Origin: CAXTKD01 sp964244885 | GTDB taxonomy: Bacteria > Pseudomonadota > Alphaproteobacteria > Sphingomonadales > Sphingomonadaceae | Direction of reading: 5' to 3' | Length of the DNA: 64,000 nucleotides | Assembly: GCA_964244885.1 (NCBI GenBank) | Contig: CAXTKD010000015.1 | Location: 11,506 to 75,505 of the forward strand | Shown here: one piece after another, positions 22,604-31,648 of the stretch | Numbering within the stretch: the stretch's first letter is position 1 | Layout of the letters: each line of letters opens with the position of its first letter | Translations under genes and position numbers: made by a program | Notes under the pieces: model-generated | What the model was told of the DNA's origin: nothing | The model's database searches: none | What the model saw: the letters and a program-made list of their open reading frames with translations, nothing else

Positions 22604-25591
22604 ATGGTCGAAGCGGGCGCGGGGACAGGCAGCGGGCGGAAGGCGAAGGCGCCCGGCTCGGTCCGCCAGCGCTTCCTGCTGCTGACCTTCGCGATCGCGC
22701 TGCCGGCGTTGATCGGCGCGGCGGTGCTGGTGCGCGACGCTTACCGCTTCACCCGCACCCAGACCGAGCGCCAGCTGCTGGAGACGACGCGCGCGCTGTC
22801 GCTGGTGGTCGACCGCCAGCTCGGCCAGTCGGAGGCGATGCTGCGCGCCCTCGCCTCCTCGCCCGAGCTGGCGCGCGGCGATCTTCGCGCCTTCGACCGC
22901 CATGCGCGCGCCGCGATCAGCCCGGCGAGCGGCTGGGCGGTGCTTTACGATCTGAAGGGTCGCCAGCTTGTCAATACGCGCCTTCCGGCCGGTGCGGTGC
23001 TGCCCGCGCCGCGCCCGGGATCGCTGCGCGACGCAGCGCCGACGATCAGGCGCGGGGGCGTCTATTATTGCAATTTGACCGAGGGGCCCGCAGCGCGCGA
23101 GCCGGTTCTTTGCGTCGCGATACCGGTGCGCGATGCGAAAGGCTCGATCGCCTACGCTCTTACCGCGGTCTTCGAGCCGGCAGTGCTGGACATCCTGCTG
23201 GCGCAGCAACGGCTACCCAAATCCTGGTACGGCGCCATTGTCGACCGGGGCGGGCGCGTGCTGGCGCGCAGCGTCGAGTCGAACCGTTACCGCGGCTATC
23301 AGTCACCGCCCTCGTTCCTCTCGCGGATAAAGGAATCGAGCGAGAACGTCCGCGAGACCGTCACGCTCGACGGCGTGCCGGTGCTGTCGGCGCTAAGCCG
23401 TTCCCCAACGTCCGGATGGACGTTCGTCGTCGCCATGCCGCGCTCCGAGCTGGCGGTCGCGGTGCAGCGCTCGCTGGCGCTCGGCGTAGCCGTGGCGTTG
23501 GCGCTGCTGGCGCTTGGCATCGGTATGGCGCTCCTCGCGGCGCGCAGCCTGAGCCGTCCGATCGTCCAGCTCGCCGACGATGCGCGGCGGCTGGGGCGCG
23601 GCGAGGCCGTCGCGCGGCGGACGACGGGTGTCCATGAGCTGGATGAGGTGTCGGAAACGCTGGCCAATGCCGCGGCTGAGCTTTCGACGGTTCAGCTTCG
23701 ACTGAACCTTGCGAAACAGACCGGCCGCATCGGGGTGTGGGAGCGGAACGGCGACGATCAGCAGAGCTGGTGGTCCAATTCCTTTTATGAGGTCGCCGGG
23801 CTCGATCCGTCGCTGCCGCCGGACAACGGGCTATTCGCCAGCCTTATCTTCGATGAGGACCGGCAGGCGGCATCGGACGCGATCACCGAAGCGCGCGAAG
23901 GCGACAGCTTCGATTTCAGCTTCCGCTTCCGCCGCCCGGACGGCGAAACGCGCTGGCTGACGACGCGCGGCCGCTGCGTCCGTGATAACCCCCGCCGCGT
24001 CATCGGCATCTGCCTCGACGTCACCGAGATGCGCCGGCTTTCCGATCAGCTCGAGGCGGCGAACGCCCAACTCGAGAGCCGAGTCGCCGAGCGCACCGCC
24101 GAGCGCGACCGCATCTGGAAGCTCAGCCGGGAATTGTTCGTGGTGATCGGGCTCGACGCCGCCATCGTCGCGGTCAACCCGGCGTGGACCGTTCTGCTCG
24201 GCTGGACCGAATCGGATCTTGTCGGCCGCTCGCTGCGCGACTTCATCCATCCCGAGGACATCGCGACCTCGGGATCGCGCTTCGCCGAGCTGGCGGCGGG
24301 CCATGTCATCGAGCGTGTCGAGATTCGCCTCCGCCACCGCGACGGCCGGTGGCGCGCCATCTCATGGACCGCCGTGCCGGAGGGGGAGTACGCCCATGCC
24401 GTCGGTCGCGACGTTACCGACGAACGTTCCGCCGCGGCCGAGCTGGCGGCGGCGCAGGCCGCGCTTCACGAGGCGCAGAAGCTGGAGACTTTGGGGCAGC
24501 TGACCGGCGGCGTCGCGCACGATTTCAATAACCTGCTGACGCCGATCGTCGGCACGCTCGACCTGCTGCGGCGGCGTTTGTCGGAGGACAAGCGCGCCGG
24601 GCAATTGCTCGACGCGGCGATCACCAGCGCGGATCGCGCGCGGACGCTCGTCGACCGCCTGCTGACCTTCGCGCGCCGCCAGACGCTGAAGCCGCGCTCG
24701 GTCGATCTCGCGACGCTGATCGAAGGCATGGTCGATCTCATCCGGCGCTCGCTTGGCCCGACGGTGCCGATCGTCGTCGACATCCCGGCCGGGCTGCCGC
24801 CCGCTCAGGTCGATCCCAACCAGCTCGAGCTCGCCCTCCTCAACCTCGCGCTCAACGCGCGCGATGCGATGGCCGACGGAGGAACGCTGACGATATCGGC
24901 CGACGAGGGCCGGGCTCCCGCCGATCTGCCGCAGGGCCGCTATCTCCGCCTCTCGGTCACCGACGAAGGCGAGGGCATGGATGCCGAGACGCTGCGCCGC
25001 GCCGTCGAGCCGTTCTTCTCGACCAAGGGTATCGGCAAGGGCACCGGCCTCGGCCTGTCGATGGCGCACGGCCTCGCCGCGCAGTCGGGCGGCGCGCTGA
25101 CGCTCGACAGCCGGCCGGGCGCCGGCACCACCGCGACGCTCTGGCTGCCCGTCGCCGCGCAGGCGCCAGACAAGCCCGAGGCCGCTTTGCCCGAGCCGCT
25201 CGCGCGGCATTGCGGAACGATCCTGCTGGTCGACGACGAGCCCGGCGTCCGCGCCACCACCGCGGCGATGCTCGACGATCTCGGCTGCACGATCATCGAG
25301 GCCAACTCGGGCGCCGAGGCGCTGGCGATTCTGCGGAAAGGCGTCGCCGTCGACTTGCTGGTCACCGATCAGCTGATGCCCGGGATGGTCGGCAGCGCGC
25401 TGATCGCCGAAGCGCGGACGCTGCGGCCCGGTTTGCCGGCGATGGTGGTCAGCGGCTTCGCCGAGGCCGCCGCCGAGCTTCCCGACGACGTCCGGCGCCT
25501 CGCCAAGCCATTCCGCAGCCCGGAGCTTTCGGCGCATCTCGACGTGCTGCTCCGCCAATCCCCGGCCGCCCGACAGGAGACCCAGACATGA
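22604..25591 (+). CDS. Hybrid sensor histidine kinase (CACHE-like sensor, HAMP, two PAS, REC)
   Basis: A 995-residue membrane kinase. Order: TM1 about 20-40, an extracytoplasmic double-CACHE-like region about 41-285, TM2 about 290-312, HAMP, PAS1 from about 365, PAS2 from about 500, then a HisKA dimerisation helix with the phosphoacceptor His639 (GVAHDFNNLLTP). The HATPase domain shows LNARDAMADGG, DEGEGMD and GTGLGLSM. A C-terminal receiver has Asp922 (LLVTDQLMPG). Alternative in-frame starts exist at 22547 and 22505; 22604 leaves room for the divergent promoter. Its stop overlaps the ATG of a methylmalonyl-CoA epimerase gene, an uncommon pairing. No cognate output regulator is adjacent. Confidence 0.9.
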   Translation: MVEAGAGTGSGRKAKAPGSVRQRFLLLTFAIALPALIGAAVLVRDAYRFTRTQTERQLLETTRALSLVVDRQLGQSEAMLRALASSPELARGDLRAFDRHARAAISPASGWAVLYDLKGRQLVNTRLPAGAVLPAPRPGSLRDAAPTIRRGGVYYCNLTEGPAAREPVLCVAIPVRDAKGSIAYALTAVFEPAVLDILLAQQRLPKSWYGAIVDRGGRVLARSVESNRYRGYQSPPSFLSRIKESSENVRETVTLDGVPVLSALSRSPTSGWTFVVAMPRSELAVAVQRSLALGVAVALALLALGIGMALLAARSLSRPIVQLADDARRLGRGEAVARRTTGVHELDEVSETLANAAAELSTVQLRLNLAKQTGRIGVWERNGDDQQSWWSNSFYEVAGLDPSLPPDNGLFASLIFDEDRQAASDAITEAREGDSFDFSFRFRRPDGETRWLTTRGRCVRDNPRRVIGICLDVTEMRRLSDQLEAANAQLESRVAERTAERDRIWKLSRELFVVIGLDAAIVAVNPAWTVLLGWTESDLVGRSLRDFIHPEDIATSGSRFAELAAGHVIERVEIRLRHRDGRWRAISWTAVPEGEYAHAVGRDVTDERSAAAELAAAQAALHEAQKLETLGQLTGGVAHDFNNLLTPIVGTLDLLRRRLSEDKRAGQLLDAAITSADRARTLVDRLLTFARRQTLKPRSVDLATLIEGMVDLIRRSLGPTVPIVVDIPAGLPPAQVDPNQLELALLNLALNARDAMADGGTLTISADEGRAPADLPQGRYLRLSVTDEGEGMDAETLRRAVEPFFSTKGIGKGTGLGLSMAHGLAAQSGGALTLDSRPGAGTTATLWLPVAAQAPDKPEAALPEPLARHCGTILLVDDEPGVRATTAAMLDDLGCTIIEANSGAEALAILRKGVAVDLLVTDQLMPGMVGSALIAEARTLRPGLPAMVVSGFAEAAAELPDDVRRLAKPFRSPELSAHLDVLLRQSPAARQETQT

Positions 25592-26001
25592 TCGGCCGCC
25601 TCAACCATGTCGGGATCGCGACGCCGTCGATCGAGGCGTCGGTCGCGATGTACCGCGACCTGCTCGGCGCAACGACGATCCACGATGCCTTCGACCTTCC
25701 GGCGCAGGGCGTTCGAGTCTGCTTCATCGACCTGCCGAACAGCCAGATCGAGTTGATCGAGCCCTATGACGAAAGTTCGCCGATTGTGAAGTTTCTCGAG
25801 AAGAACCCGGCGGGGGGCCAGCACCATGTCTGCTTCGAGGTGGCGGACATCCACGTTGCCGCCGCCGACATGAAGGCGAAGGGCGCGACCGTGCTCGGCG
25901 AGCCGCGCATCGGCGCGCACGGCACGCCGGTGATCTTCGTGCATCCCAAGAACATGGGGGGTGTGCTGGTCGAGCTTATGGAGACGCCGGCGGCGCATTA
26001 G
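25588..26001 (+). CDS. mce: Methylmalonyl-CoA / ethylmalonyl-CoA epimerase
   Basis: A VOC-fold enzyme racemising methylmalonyl-CoA in propionate and branched-chain catabolism. The 137 residues include RLNHVGIATPSIE (metal His near 6), QIELIEPY, GGQHHVCFEV (second metal His) and the last-strand VLVELME with the metal-binding Glu. These match the epimerase signature. The ATG overlaps the kinase stop as ATGA, so translation is coupled. No mutase or carboxylase gene is nearby, unlike the usual context. Confidence 0.85.
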   Translation: MIGRLNHVGIATPSIEASVAMYRDLLGATTIHDAFDLPAQGVRVCFIDLPNSQIELIEPYDESSPIVKFLEKNPAGGQHHVCFEVADIHVAAADMKAKGATVLGEPRIGAHGTPVIFVHPKNMGGVLVELMETPAAH

Positions 26002-26017
26002 GCCGATCCACCGCGAG

Positions 26018-27571
26018 CTATTCGATCGCCAGGTGAAGCTCCTCGGTCGGGGCGTTGCGCTGGTTGGGCTTCATCAGGAAGACCAGCGGTATCGCGACGA
26101 TCGTTCCCCACATCAGCAGGTAGAAGTCGTCGATATAGGCGACCATCGCCGCCTGGCGCGTGATCTCTCCGTTGACCATCGCGAGGATCGCTCCGCCGGT
26201 GTCGCCGCCAAGGCTCTGGACCGCGCCACTGCCGACGGCCGCAGTGACCGCCGCGCTCATCGTCGACACCATGTCGGCATGGCTGATCTGGATATTGCGG
26301 GCCAGCATGACCGTCACGACCGAGATGCCGAGCGAGCTGCCGACGTTGCGCATCAGGTTGAACAGGCTGGCCGCGTCTGTTCGGTGCGGCGCGGCGATCG
26401 TCCGGAAGGCGACGGTGTTGAGCGGCACGTTGACGAGCCCAAAGCCGACGCCCTGGATGAAGCCGCTGATCACCATGATCCGCGAGCCCGCCTCGAGCGA
26501 CAGCCCGGTCATCTGGTACAGCGAATAGGCGATCATCAGCATGCCGAGCACGATCATGCCGCGCGGGTCGACCTTGGCGACGAGCTTGCTGACCAGCTGC
26601 ATGACGATCAGCATGCCAACGCCGCGCGGCGCCATCAGCAGGCCGGCGGTGATGATCGGATAGCCGTAGATCGTCTGCAGCATCGGCGGGATCAGCGCCA
26701 TCGACGAGAACATCATGATCCCGACCAGAAAGATGAAGGCCAAGGCGCTGACGAAATTGCGGTCCATCAGGATCGCCCGCGGGAACAGCGTGCGATCCGA
26801 CGTCATCATGTGGATGACGAACATCCAGGCGCAGCCGATCGCCAGCCCGCATTCGACGATTGTCTCGGCCGATCCGAACCAGTCGTTCCGCTCGCCGCGG
26901 TCGAGCATCATCTGGAGCGAGGCGACCGCGACGGCGATCAGCACGAAGCCGATCAGGTCGAACCGCCTCGCCTGCTTCGCCCGGTCGGGCACCGAAAGCC
27001 ATGTCCCCGCCAGCGCCAGGAGGCCGATCGGCAGGTTGACGTAGAACACCCAGCGCCAGTCGAAATTGTCGGTCAGCCAGCCGCCGAGGATCGGGCCCAT
27101 GATCGGCGCGACCATCACGCCCATCGCCCAGAGCGCCATCGCCTCGCCATGCCTGTGCTTGGGATAGGCGTCGAGCATCGTCGCCTGCCCGAGCGGGATA
27201 AGGAACGCGCCGAACACCCCCTGCGCCACCCGGAACAGCACCATCTGCGTGAGGTTCTGCGCCGCGCCGCACAGCATCGAGGCGAGGATGAAGCCGCCGA
27301 TCGAGATCAGCAGAAGCTGCTTCCGGCCGACCCGGTCGCCGAGCCAGCCGGTCAGCGGCAGCGCGATCGCGCTCGCGACGATATAGCTCGTCAGCACCCA
27401 AGTGATCGTGTCGGGCGCCGCGCCGAGGCTCGCCTGCATGTGCGGCAGCGCGACGTTGGCGATCGTGCTGTCGAGCACCTGCATGACCGTCGACAGCATG
27501 ATCGAGACGGTGATCAGGACGAGGTTAGGCTCGCCGGCCGCCCTGGGCATCGGAAGGGCAAGAGTCGCCAT
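26018..27571 (-). CDS. emrB: DHA2-family MFS multidrug exporter, EmrB type
   Basis: A 517-residue drug:proton antiporter with about 14 transmembrane helices. Motif A is GWLGDRVGRKQLLL, the helix-1 motif LDSTIANVALPHMQASLG is typical of EmrB/QacA, and GPILGGWLTDNFDWRWVFYVNLPIG is the motif C region. It follows the HlyD-family adaptor gene by 8 nt, so the two form the inner-membrane and periplasmic parts of an efflux pump that would use an outer-membrane TolC-type channel encoded elsewhere. Start ATG 27571. The symbol denotes family, not proven specificity. Confidence 0.92.
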   Translation of the reverse strand: MATLALPMPRAAGEPNLVLITVSIMLSTVMQVLDSTIANVALPHMQASLGAAPDTITWVLTSYIVASAIALPLTGWLGDRVGRKQLLLISIGGFILASMLCGAAQNLTQMVLFRVAQGVFGAFLIPLGQATMLDAYPKHRHGEAMALWAMGVMVAPIMGPILGGWLTDNFDWRWVFYVNLPIGLLALAGTWLSVPDRAKQARRFDLIGFVLIAVAVASLQMMLDRGERNDWFGSAETIVECGLAIGCAWMFVIHMMTSDRTLFPRAILMDRNFVSALAFIFLVGIMMFSSMALIPPMLQTIYGYPIITAGLLMAPRGVGMLIVMQLVSKLVAKVDPRGMIVLGMLMIAYSLYQMTGLSLEAGSRIMVISGFIQGVGFGLVNVPLNTVAFRTIAAPHRTDAASLFNLMRNVGSSLGISVVTVMLARNIQISHADMVSTMSAAVTAAVGSGAVQSLGGDTGGAILAMVNGEITRQAAMVAYIDDFYLLMWGTIVAIPLVFLMKPNQRNAPTEELHLAIE

Positions 27572-27579
27572 GCCGGGGC

Positions 27580-28650
27580 TCAGCGAAGCTCGGGCTTGGT
27601 ATCGACCTTCACCTTGGCGGAGAGGCCGGCGATCAGCGTGAAGTCGGGCTTTTCCAGGATCCGAAAGCGCACGGGCACGCGCTGCGTGACCTTCACCCAA
27701 TTGCCGGTCGCGTTCTGGCTCGGCAGCACCGCGAAGGTCGCGCCGGTGCCGGCGCCGATGCTCGACACCGCCGCCTTCAGCGGGTGATGCGGATAGGCGT
27801 CGAGCTTGACCGTCGCCGGCTGGCCGACGCGCATGTTCTCGAGGTCGGTTTCCTTGAAGTTCGCCTCGACCCACGGCTGCCCGTCGAGAACGATCGAGAC
27901 GTTGGAGACGCCCTGGATGGTCAGCTGGCCGGGCTGGAGCCGGGTGCTCTGGCTGACGATGCCGTCGGCCGGCGCGCGAACCACGGTGCGCGACAGGTCG
28001 AGCTCCGCCTTCGCGACCTGGGCGCGCGCCGCGCGGACCAGCGGATGATTCTCGCTGGAGCCGGCGCCGTAGCCGCCAAGCGCGACCCGGGCATTCGACG
28101 TCGCGGCCTGGTTGCTGAGCAGCTTCTCGCGCGCCGCCTCGACGCCGTGCCGGGCATCGTCATAACGCGCGCGGGTGGTGAACCCGGCCTTCAGGAGCTG
28201 CGCCTGGCGGTTGAGCTCGGTCTGTGCATAGGCGAGATCGGCCTGGCTGCCGCTCGCGTCGGCGCCCTTTTCGGCGACCATCTCGCGCATCTGCGACAGC
28301 TGGAGGCGCGCGGTCGACAGCGCCGCCTCGGCCTGCGCGAGCGCGATCTGATAGGGCGCGCGGTCGATCGTGTAGAGCGTGTCGCCGGCCTTGACGCGCT
28401 GGTTCTCGCGGACGTCGACCGAGACGACCCGGCCGCCGACTTCGCCGCTGACCGCGACCTTGTCCTGCTGGACATAGGCGTTGTCGGTGGAAACGTAGCG
28501 CCCGCCGGTGAACCACATCCAGCCGCCGATCGCCAGCAGGATCGCCGGAACAATCAGCATCAGCGGCGTCCGCCAGCGCGCCATGCCCGTCGCCCTGCCA
28601 TCGGCCGGCACCGCGTTGGCCGTATCGATCTTGCGCATTTCCATGTTCAT
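27580..28650 (-). CDS. emrA: HlyD-family periplasmic adaptor, EmrA type
   Basis: Membrane fusion protein of the EmrAB pump, about 356 residues. One N-terminal anchor (about 30-46, PLMLIVPAILLAIGGWMWF) is followed by the lipoyl-like YVSTDNAYVQQDKVAVSGEV block (first beta-barrel strand), a long alpha-hairpin (about 105-210, Ala/Gln/Leu-rich) and RAPADGIVSQST. The start is either ATG 28650 or ATG 28644; the GGAG site is spaced better (8 nt) for 28644. It lies 7 nt after the MarR regulator in an emrR-emrA-emrB order. Confidence 0.92.
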   Translation of the reverse strand: MNMEMRKIDTANAVPADGRATGMARWRTPLMLIVPAILLAIGGWMWFTGGRYVSTDNAYVQQDKVAVSGEVGGRVVSVDVRENQRVKAGDTLYTIDRAPYQIALAQAEAALSTARLQLSQMREMVAEKGADASGSQADLAYAQTELNRQAQLLKAGFTTRARYDDARHGVEAAREKLLSNQAATSNARVALGGYGAGSSENHPLVRAARAQVAKAELDLSRTVVRAPADGIVSQSTRLQPGQLTIQGVSNVSIVLDGQPWVEANFKETDLENMRVGQPATVKLDAYPHHPLKAAVSSIGAGTGATFAVLPSQNATGNWVKVTQRVPVRFRILEKPDFTLIAGLSAKVKVDTKPELR

Positions 28651-28657
28651 CGCTCCG

Positions 28658-29095
28658 CTACGCCTGCGCCGCTTCCGCCGGCCGCGCCGTGATGTTGGCG
28701 CGAACGCGCGCCAGCAGTTGCAGAAGTGTCGCTTCCTCCGCCGCCGTAATCCCCGCAAGCGCCTCGCCCTGCAGCCTGTCGGCGACCTCGAGGAGCTGCG
28801 CCAGCACCGGCGCCGACTTCGCCGTCAGGTAAAGGCGCCACACGCGGCGGTCGCCGGGATCGGCGCGCCGTTCGACGAGGCCCGATTCCTCCAGGCGGTC
28901 GATCATCCGGCAGAGGGTGATGTTCTCCACCTCCATCCGGTCGGCGAGACCCGCCTGGTTGATGCCTTCGTTGCGCGAGATGCCGAACAACACCTGCCAC
29001 TGGGCGCGCGTGACGCCGACCGCGCGGGCATAGCCGTCGAAGCGCCGGCGCATCAGCCGGGCGGTGTCGTTGAGCATGAAGCCAAGTGATTCCAT
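28658..29095 (-). CDS. MarR-family repressor of the adjacent efflux genes (EmrR-like)
   Basis: A 145-residue winged-helix regulator, first gene of the regulator-adaptor-exporter operon. Visible parts are GVTRAQWQVLFGIS, the recognition region ADRMEVENITLCRMIDRLEESGL and the wing ADPGDRRVWRLYLT. A perfect 14-bp palindrome (29108-29121) lies 12 bp upstream of its ATG, over a TATTAT-like -10, as expected for autorepression released by substrates of the pump. The name is inferred from context. Confidence 0.88.
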   Translation of the reverse strand: MESLGFMLNDTARLMRRRFDGYARAVGVTRAQWQVLFGISRNEGINQAGLADRMEVENITLCRMIDRLEESGLVERRADPGDRRVWRLYLTAKSAPVLAQLLEVADRLQGEALAGITAAEEATLLQLLARVRANITARPAEAAQA

Positions 29096-29103
29096 TTCTC
29101 GTA

Positions 29104-29121
29104 TATAATAAGCATGCTTAT
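29104..29121. promoter_or_regulatory. 14-bp palindrome overlapping a TATAAT box between marR and the PBP gene
   Basis: ATAAGCATGCTTAT (29108-29121) is a perfect palindrome. TATAAT at 29104-29109 is a perfect -10 hexamer for plus-strand transcription, and its complement serves as TATTAT on the minus strand. A MarR dimer here could control both the efflux operon and the divergent penicillin-binding protein gene. No -35 can be assigned with confidence. Confidence 0.55.
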
Positions 29122-29220
29122 GATGTGCAAGTCATAGCTGCGATGCAGCACGCGCATGCCATTGGCAGAGCGGCTTCCGCCAAGGTAGAACGCGCGCAAA
29201 CGCTTGGGGTTCTCTCTTCC

Positions 29221-31158
29221 ATGGTCATGAGCATGTCCGGCGAGCCGGTTCCGCACGAGGTCGCGCCGGCGGAGCCGCGCTCGGCGCTGCGCCGCTTCTG
29301 GTGGACGATTCCGATCGTGCTGCTGCTGGCGGTCGCGGCGCTGCTCACCTGGCTGTTCCTCACCGCTCCGCTCCAGCGCGCGCTGGAGCCGCTGCCCGAT
29401 GGCGCGATCGTCCTGCTCGACGCGTCCGGCAAGCCCTATGCGCGGCGGGGCGACTATAAGGAGAAGCCCGTCCAGGTCTCGGAGCTGCCGCATCAGGTGG
29501 TCGACGCCTTCCTGTCGAGCGAGGACCGCCGCTTCTACGAGCATATCGGCATCGACGTGCCGGGCATGGCGCGCGCCATGCTCACCAACGCGCGGGCCGG
29601 CGGCATCAAGCAGGGCGGATCGACGATCACCCAGCAGCTGGCGAAAACTTCGTTCCTCACCCTGAACCGCAGCTACAAGCGCAAGATCCAGGAGATCATC
29701 ATCGCGCTCTACCTGGAGTCGCGGCTGAGCAAGAACGAGATCCTGTCGCGCTACCTGTCGAGCGTCTATTTCGGCGAGAACGCCTATGGCCTGCGCGCCG
29801 CCGCGCGGACCTATTTCAACGTCGAGCCGCGCCAGCTGAACGTCGCGCAGGCGGCGATGCTCGCCGGCCTCGTCAAGGCGCCGTCGGCGCTGGCGCCGAG
29901 CCGCCACCTCGCCCGCGCGCAGGCGCGGTCGAAGCTGGTGCTCGCTTCGATGGTCGACAACGGCAAGCTCACCGCCGCCGAAGCGAGGCGCACCCGCCCG
30001 GCGGTCTACACGCCGGGGCGCGCCGACATCGCCGCCGGCTCCTATTTCGGCGACTGGGTGCTGCCGCAGGCCCGCGACCTCGCCGACGCGCACTACGGCG
30101 AGGTCAGGGTCCGCACGACGCTCGACCCCGAGATGCAGAAGAAGGCCGAGGCGGCGGTCGAGCAGGCGCTGCGCGACAAGGGGCCGTGGCAGGGCGCGAG
30201 CCAGGCGGCGCTGATCGCCATGCGCCCCGACGGCCGCGTCCTCGCGATCGTCGGCGGCCGCGACTATCAGGCCAACCAGTTCAACCGCGCGGTCCAGGCC
30301 AAGCGCCAGCCGGGCTCGTCGTTCAAGCTGTTCGTCTATCTCGCCGCGCTCAGAAACGGCTACACGCTCGATTCGACAGTCGACGACAGTCCGGTCGAGA
30401 TCGATGGCTGGAAGCCCCGCAACGACGAAGGCAAGTATCGCGGCGTCATCGGGCTTCGCACCGCCTTCGCCGCTTCGTCGAACGTCGCCTCCGCCCGGAT
30501 AACGCAGGCGATCGGGACGAAGGAGGTCATCCGCATGGCGCGCGACCTCGGCGTCAAATCCTACCTCAATCCGTGGCCGGCGCTGTCGCTCGGCACCTCG
30601 CGGATGACCTTGATGGAGCTGACCCAGGCCTTCGCCGCGGTCGCCTACGGCCGCTATCCGGTGATCGCCACCGGCCTGCCCGCGCAGGTCAACAAGACGC
30701 CGCTCCAGACGCTTGCCGCCGCCGAGCCGATGCGCGAGCTTTTGAACTCCGCGGTGCGGAACGGTACGGGCCTCGAAGCCCGTCTGCCGATCAAGGCCTA
30801 TGGCAAGACCGGCACGACCCAGAACTTCCGCGACGCGCTGTTCGTCGGCTTCGCTGGCGACCTCGTCGTCGGCGTCTGGGTCGGCAACGACGACAACAAG
30901 CCGATGAACGGCGTCGTCGGCGGCGGCCTGCCCGCGCAGATCTGGCGCAAGTTCATGATGAGCGCGCTGCCGCAGCTGAAGGTCATGGCGCCGCCGCCGA
31001 AGGCAGCGGTCGCTGCCGCACCGGAAGCGCCGGCCGAAGCGACTACCGCCGACCTCAATGCCGCGGTGCTGGAAGCGCTGGGCGAAGCGCCCAAGCCGCC
31101 GGCGGAGCCGGACGCACCGGCGCCGGAGGCGTCACCCGTTCCGCGCGAACAGAACTAA
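29221..31158 (+). CDS. Class A penicillin-binding protein (glycosyltransferase/transpeptidase)
   Basis: A 645-residue bifunctional peptidoglycan polymerase. Short cytoplasmic tail, TM about 25-45, then glycosyltransferase GT51 with catalytic Glu101 (SSEDRRFYEH) and GGSTITQQLAK. The transpeptidase domain has Ser366-S-F-K369, SSN near 424 and K529-TG. The Pro/Ala-rich tail (about 595-645) is low complexity. Closest in layout to PBP1a/2A-type proteins; I give no symbol. The start is uncertain: ATG 29221, 29227 and 29233 are all possible and none has a clear ribosome site. It is divergent from the MarR gene and convergent with clpS. Confidence 0.9.
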   Translation: MVMSMSGEPVPHEVAPAEPRSALRRFWWTIPIVLLLAVAALLTWLFLTAPLQRALEPLPDGAIVLLDASGKPYARRGDYKEKPVQVSELPHQVVDAFLSSEDRRFYEHIGIDVPGMARAMLTNARAGGIKQGGSTITQQLAKTSFLTLNRSYKRKIQEIIIALYLESRLSKNEILSRYLSSVYFGENAYGLRAAARTYFNVEPRQLNVAQAAMLAGLVKAPSALAPSRHLARAQARSKLVLASMVDNGKLTAAEARRTRPAVYTPGRADIAAGSYFGDWVLPQARDLADAHYGEVRVRTTLDPEMQKKAEAAVEQALRDKGPWQGASQAALIAMRPDGRVLAIVGGRDYQANQFNRAVQAKRQPGSSFKLFVYLAALRNGYTLDSTVDDSPVEIDGWKPRNDEGKYRGVIGLRTAFAASSNVASARITQAIGTKEVIRMARDLGVKSYLNPWPALSLGTSRMTLMELTQAFAAVAYGRYPVIATGLPAQVNKTPLQTLAAAEPMRELLNSAVRNGTGLEARLPIKAYGKTGTTQNFRDALFVGFAGDLVVGVWVGNDDNKPMNGVVGGGLPAQIWRKFMMSALPQLKVMAPPPKAAVAAAPEAPAEATTADLNAAVLEALGEAPKPPAEPDAPAPEASPVPREQN

Positions 31159-31162
31159 ACGC

Positions 31163-31516
31163 TCAGGCCTTCTCCAGCGTGCACTGGAGCGGGTGCTGGT
31201 TCTGGCGGGCGAAGTCGATCACCTGGTTCACCTTGGTCTCGGCCACCTCATAGGTGAACAGCCCGCAGACGCCGACGCCGCGCTGGTGGACGTGGAGCAT
31301 CACCCGCGTCGCATCCTCGATGCTCATCTTGAAGAAGCGCTGCAGGCAGAGCACGACGAACTCCATCGGCGTATAGTCGTCGTTCATCATCAAGACCTTG
31401 TAGAGCGCCGGGCGCTTGGTCTTGGGCGCGGTCTTGGTGGCGATGCCGGTGCCGGTATCGCCGTCCTCGCCATCGGGACGGGCCATCGCGGTCGGACGGA
31501 ACGGCGGATCGATCAT
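31163..31516 (-). CDS. clpS: ClpS, adaptor of the ClpAP protease (N-end rule)
   Basis: Delivers substrates with destabilising N-terminal residues to ClpAP. The 117 residues have a disordered N-terminus and the ClpS core: YKVLMMNDDYTPMEFVV (substrate pocket NDDYTPMEFV), a helix with RFFKMSIEDATRVMLHVH, then GVCGLFTYEVAETKVNQV. ATG 31516 is preferred; ATG 31486 would remove 10 residues. clpA is about 12 kb away at 43528 rather than adjacent as in E. coli. Confidence 0.92.
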   Translation of the reverse strand: MIDPPFRPTAMARPDGEDGDTGTGIATKTAPKTKRPALYKVLMMNDDYTPMEFVVLCLQRFFKMSIEDATRVMLHVHQRGVGVCGLFTYEVAETKVNQVIDFARQNQHPLQCTLEKA

Positions 31517-31648
31517 CTTCACTCGCACACGGTTTATGACGGCCATGATATGGCAGGCCGGGGCGACGCGACAAGACCTCTCGCCGAGAAACGAAACGGG
31601 CGGACGCTTGCGCGCCCGCCCGTCCACGGTACTCGATGGACGTGCCGC

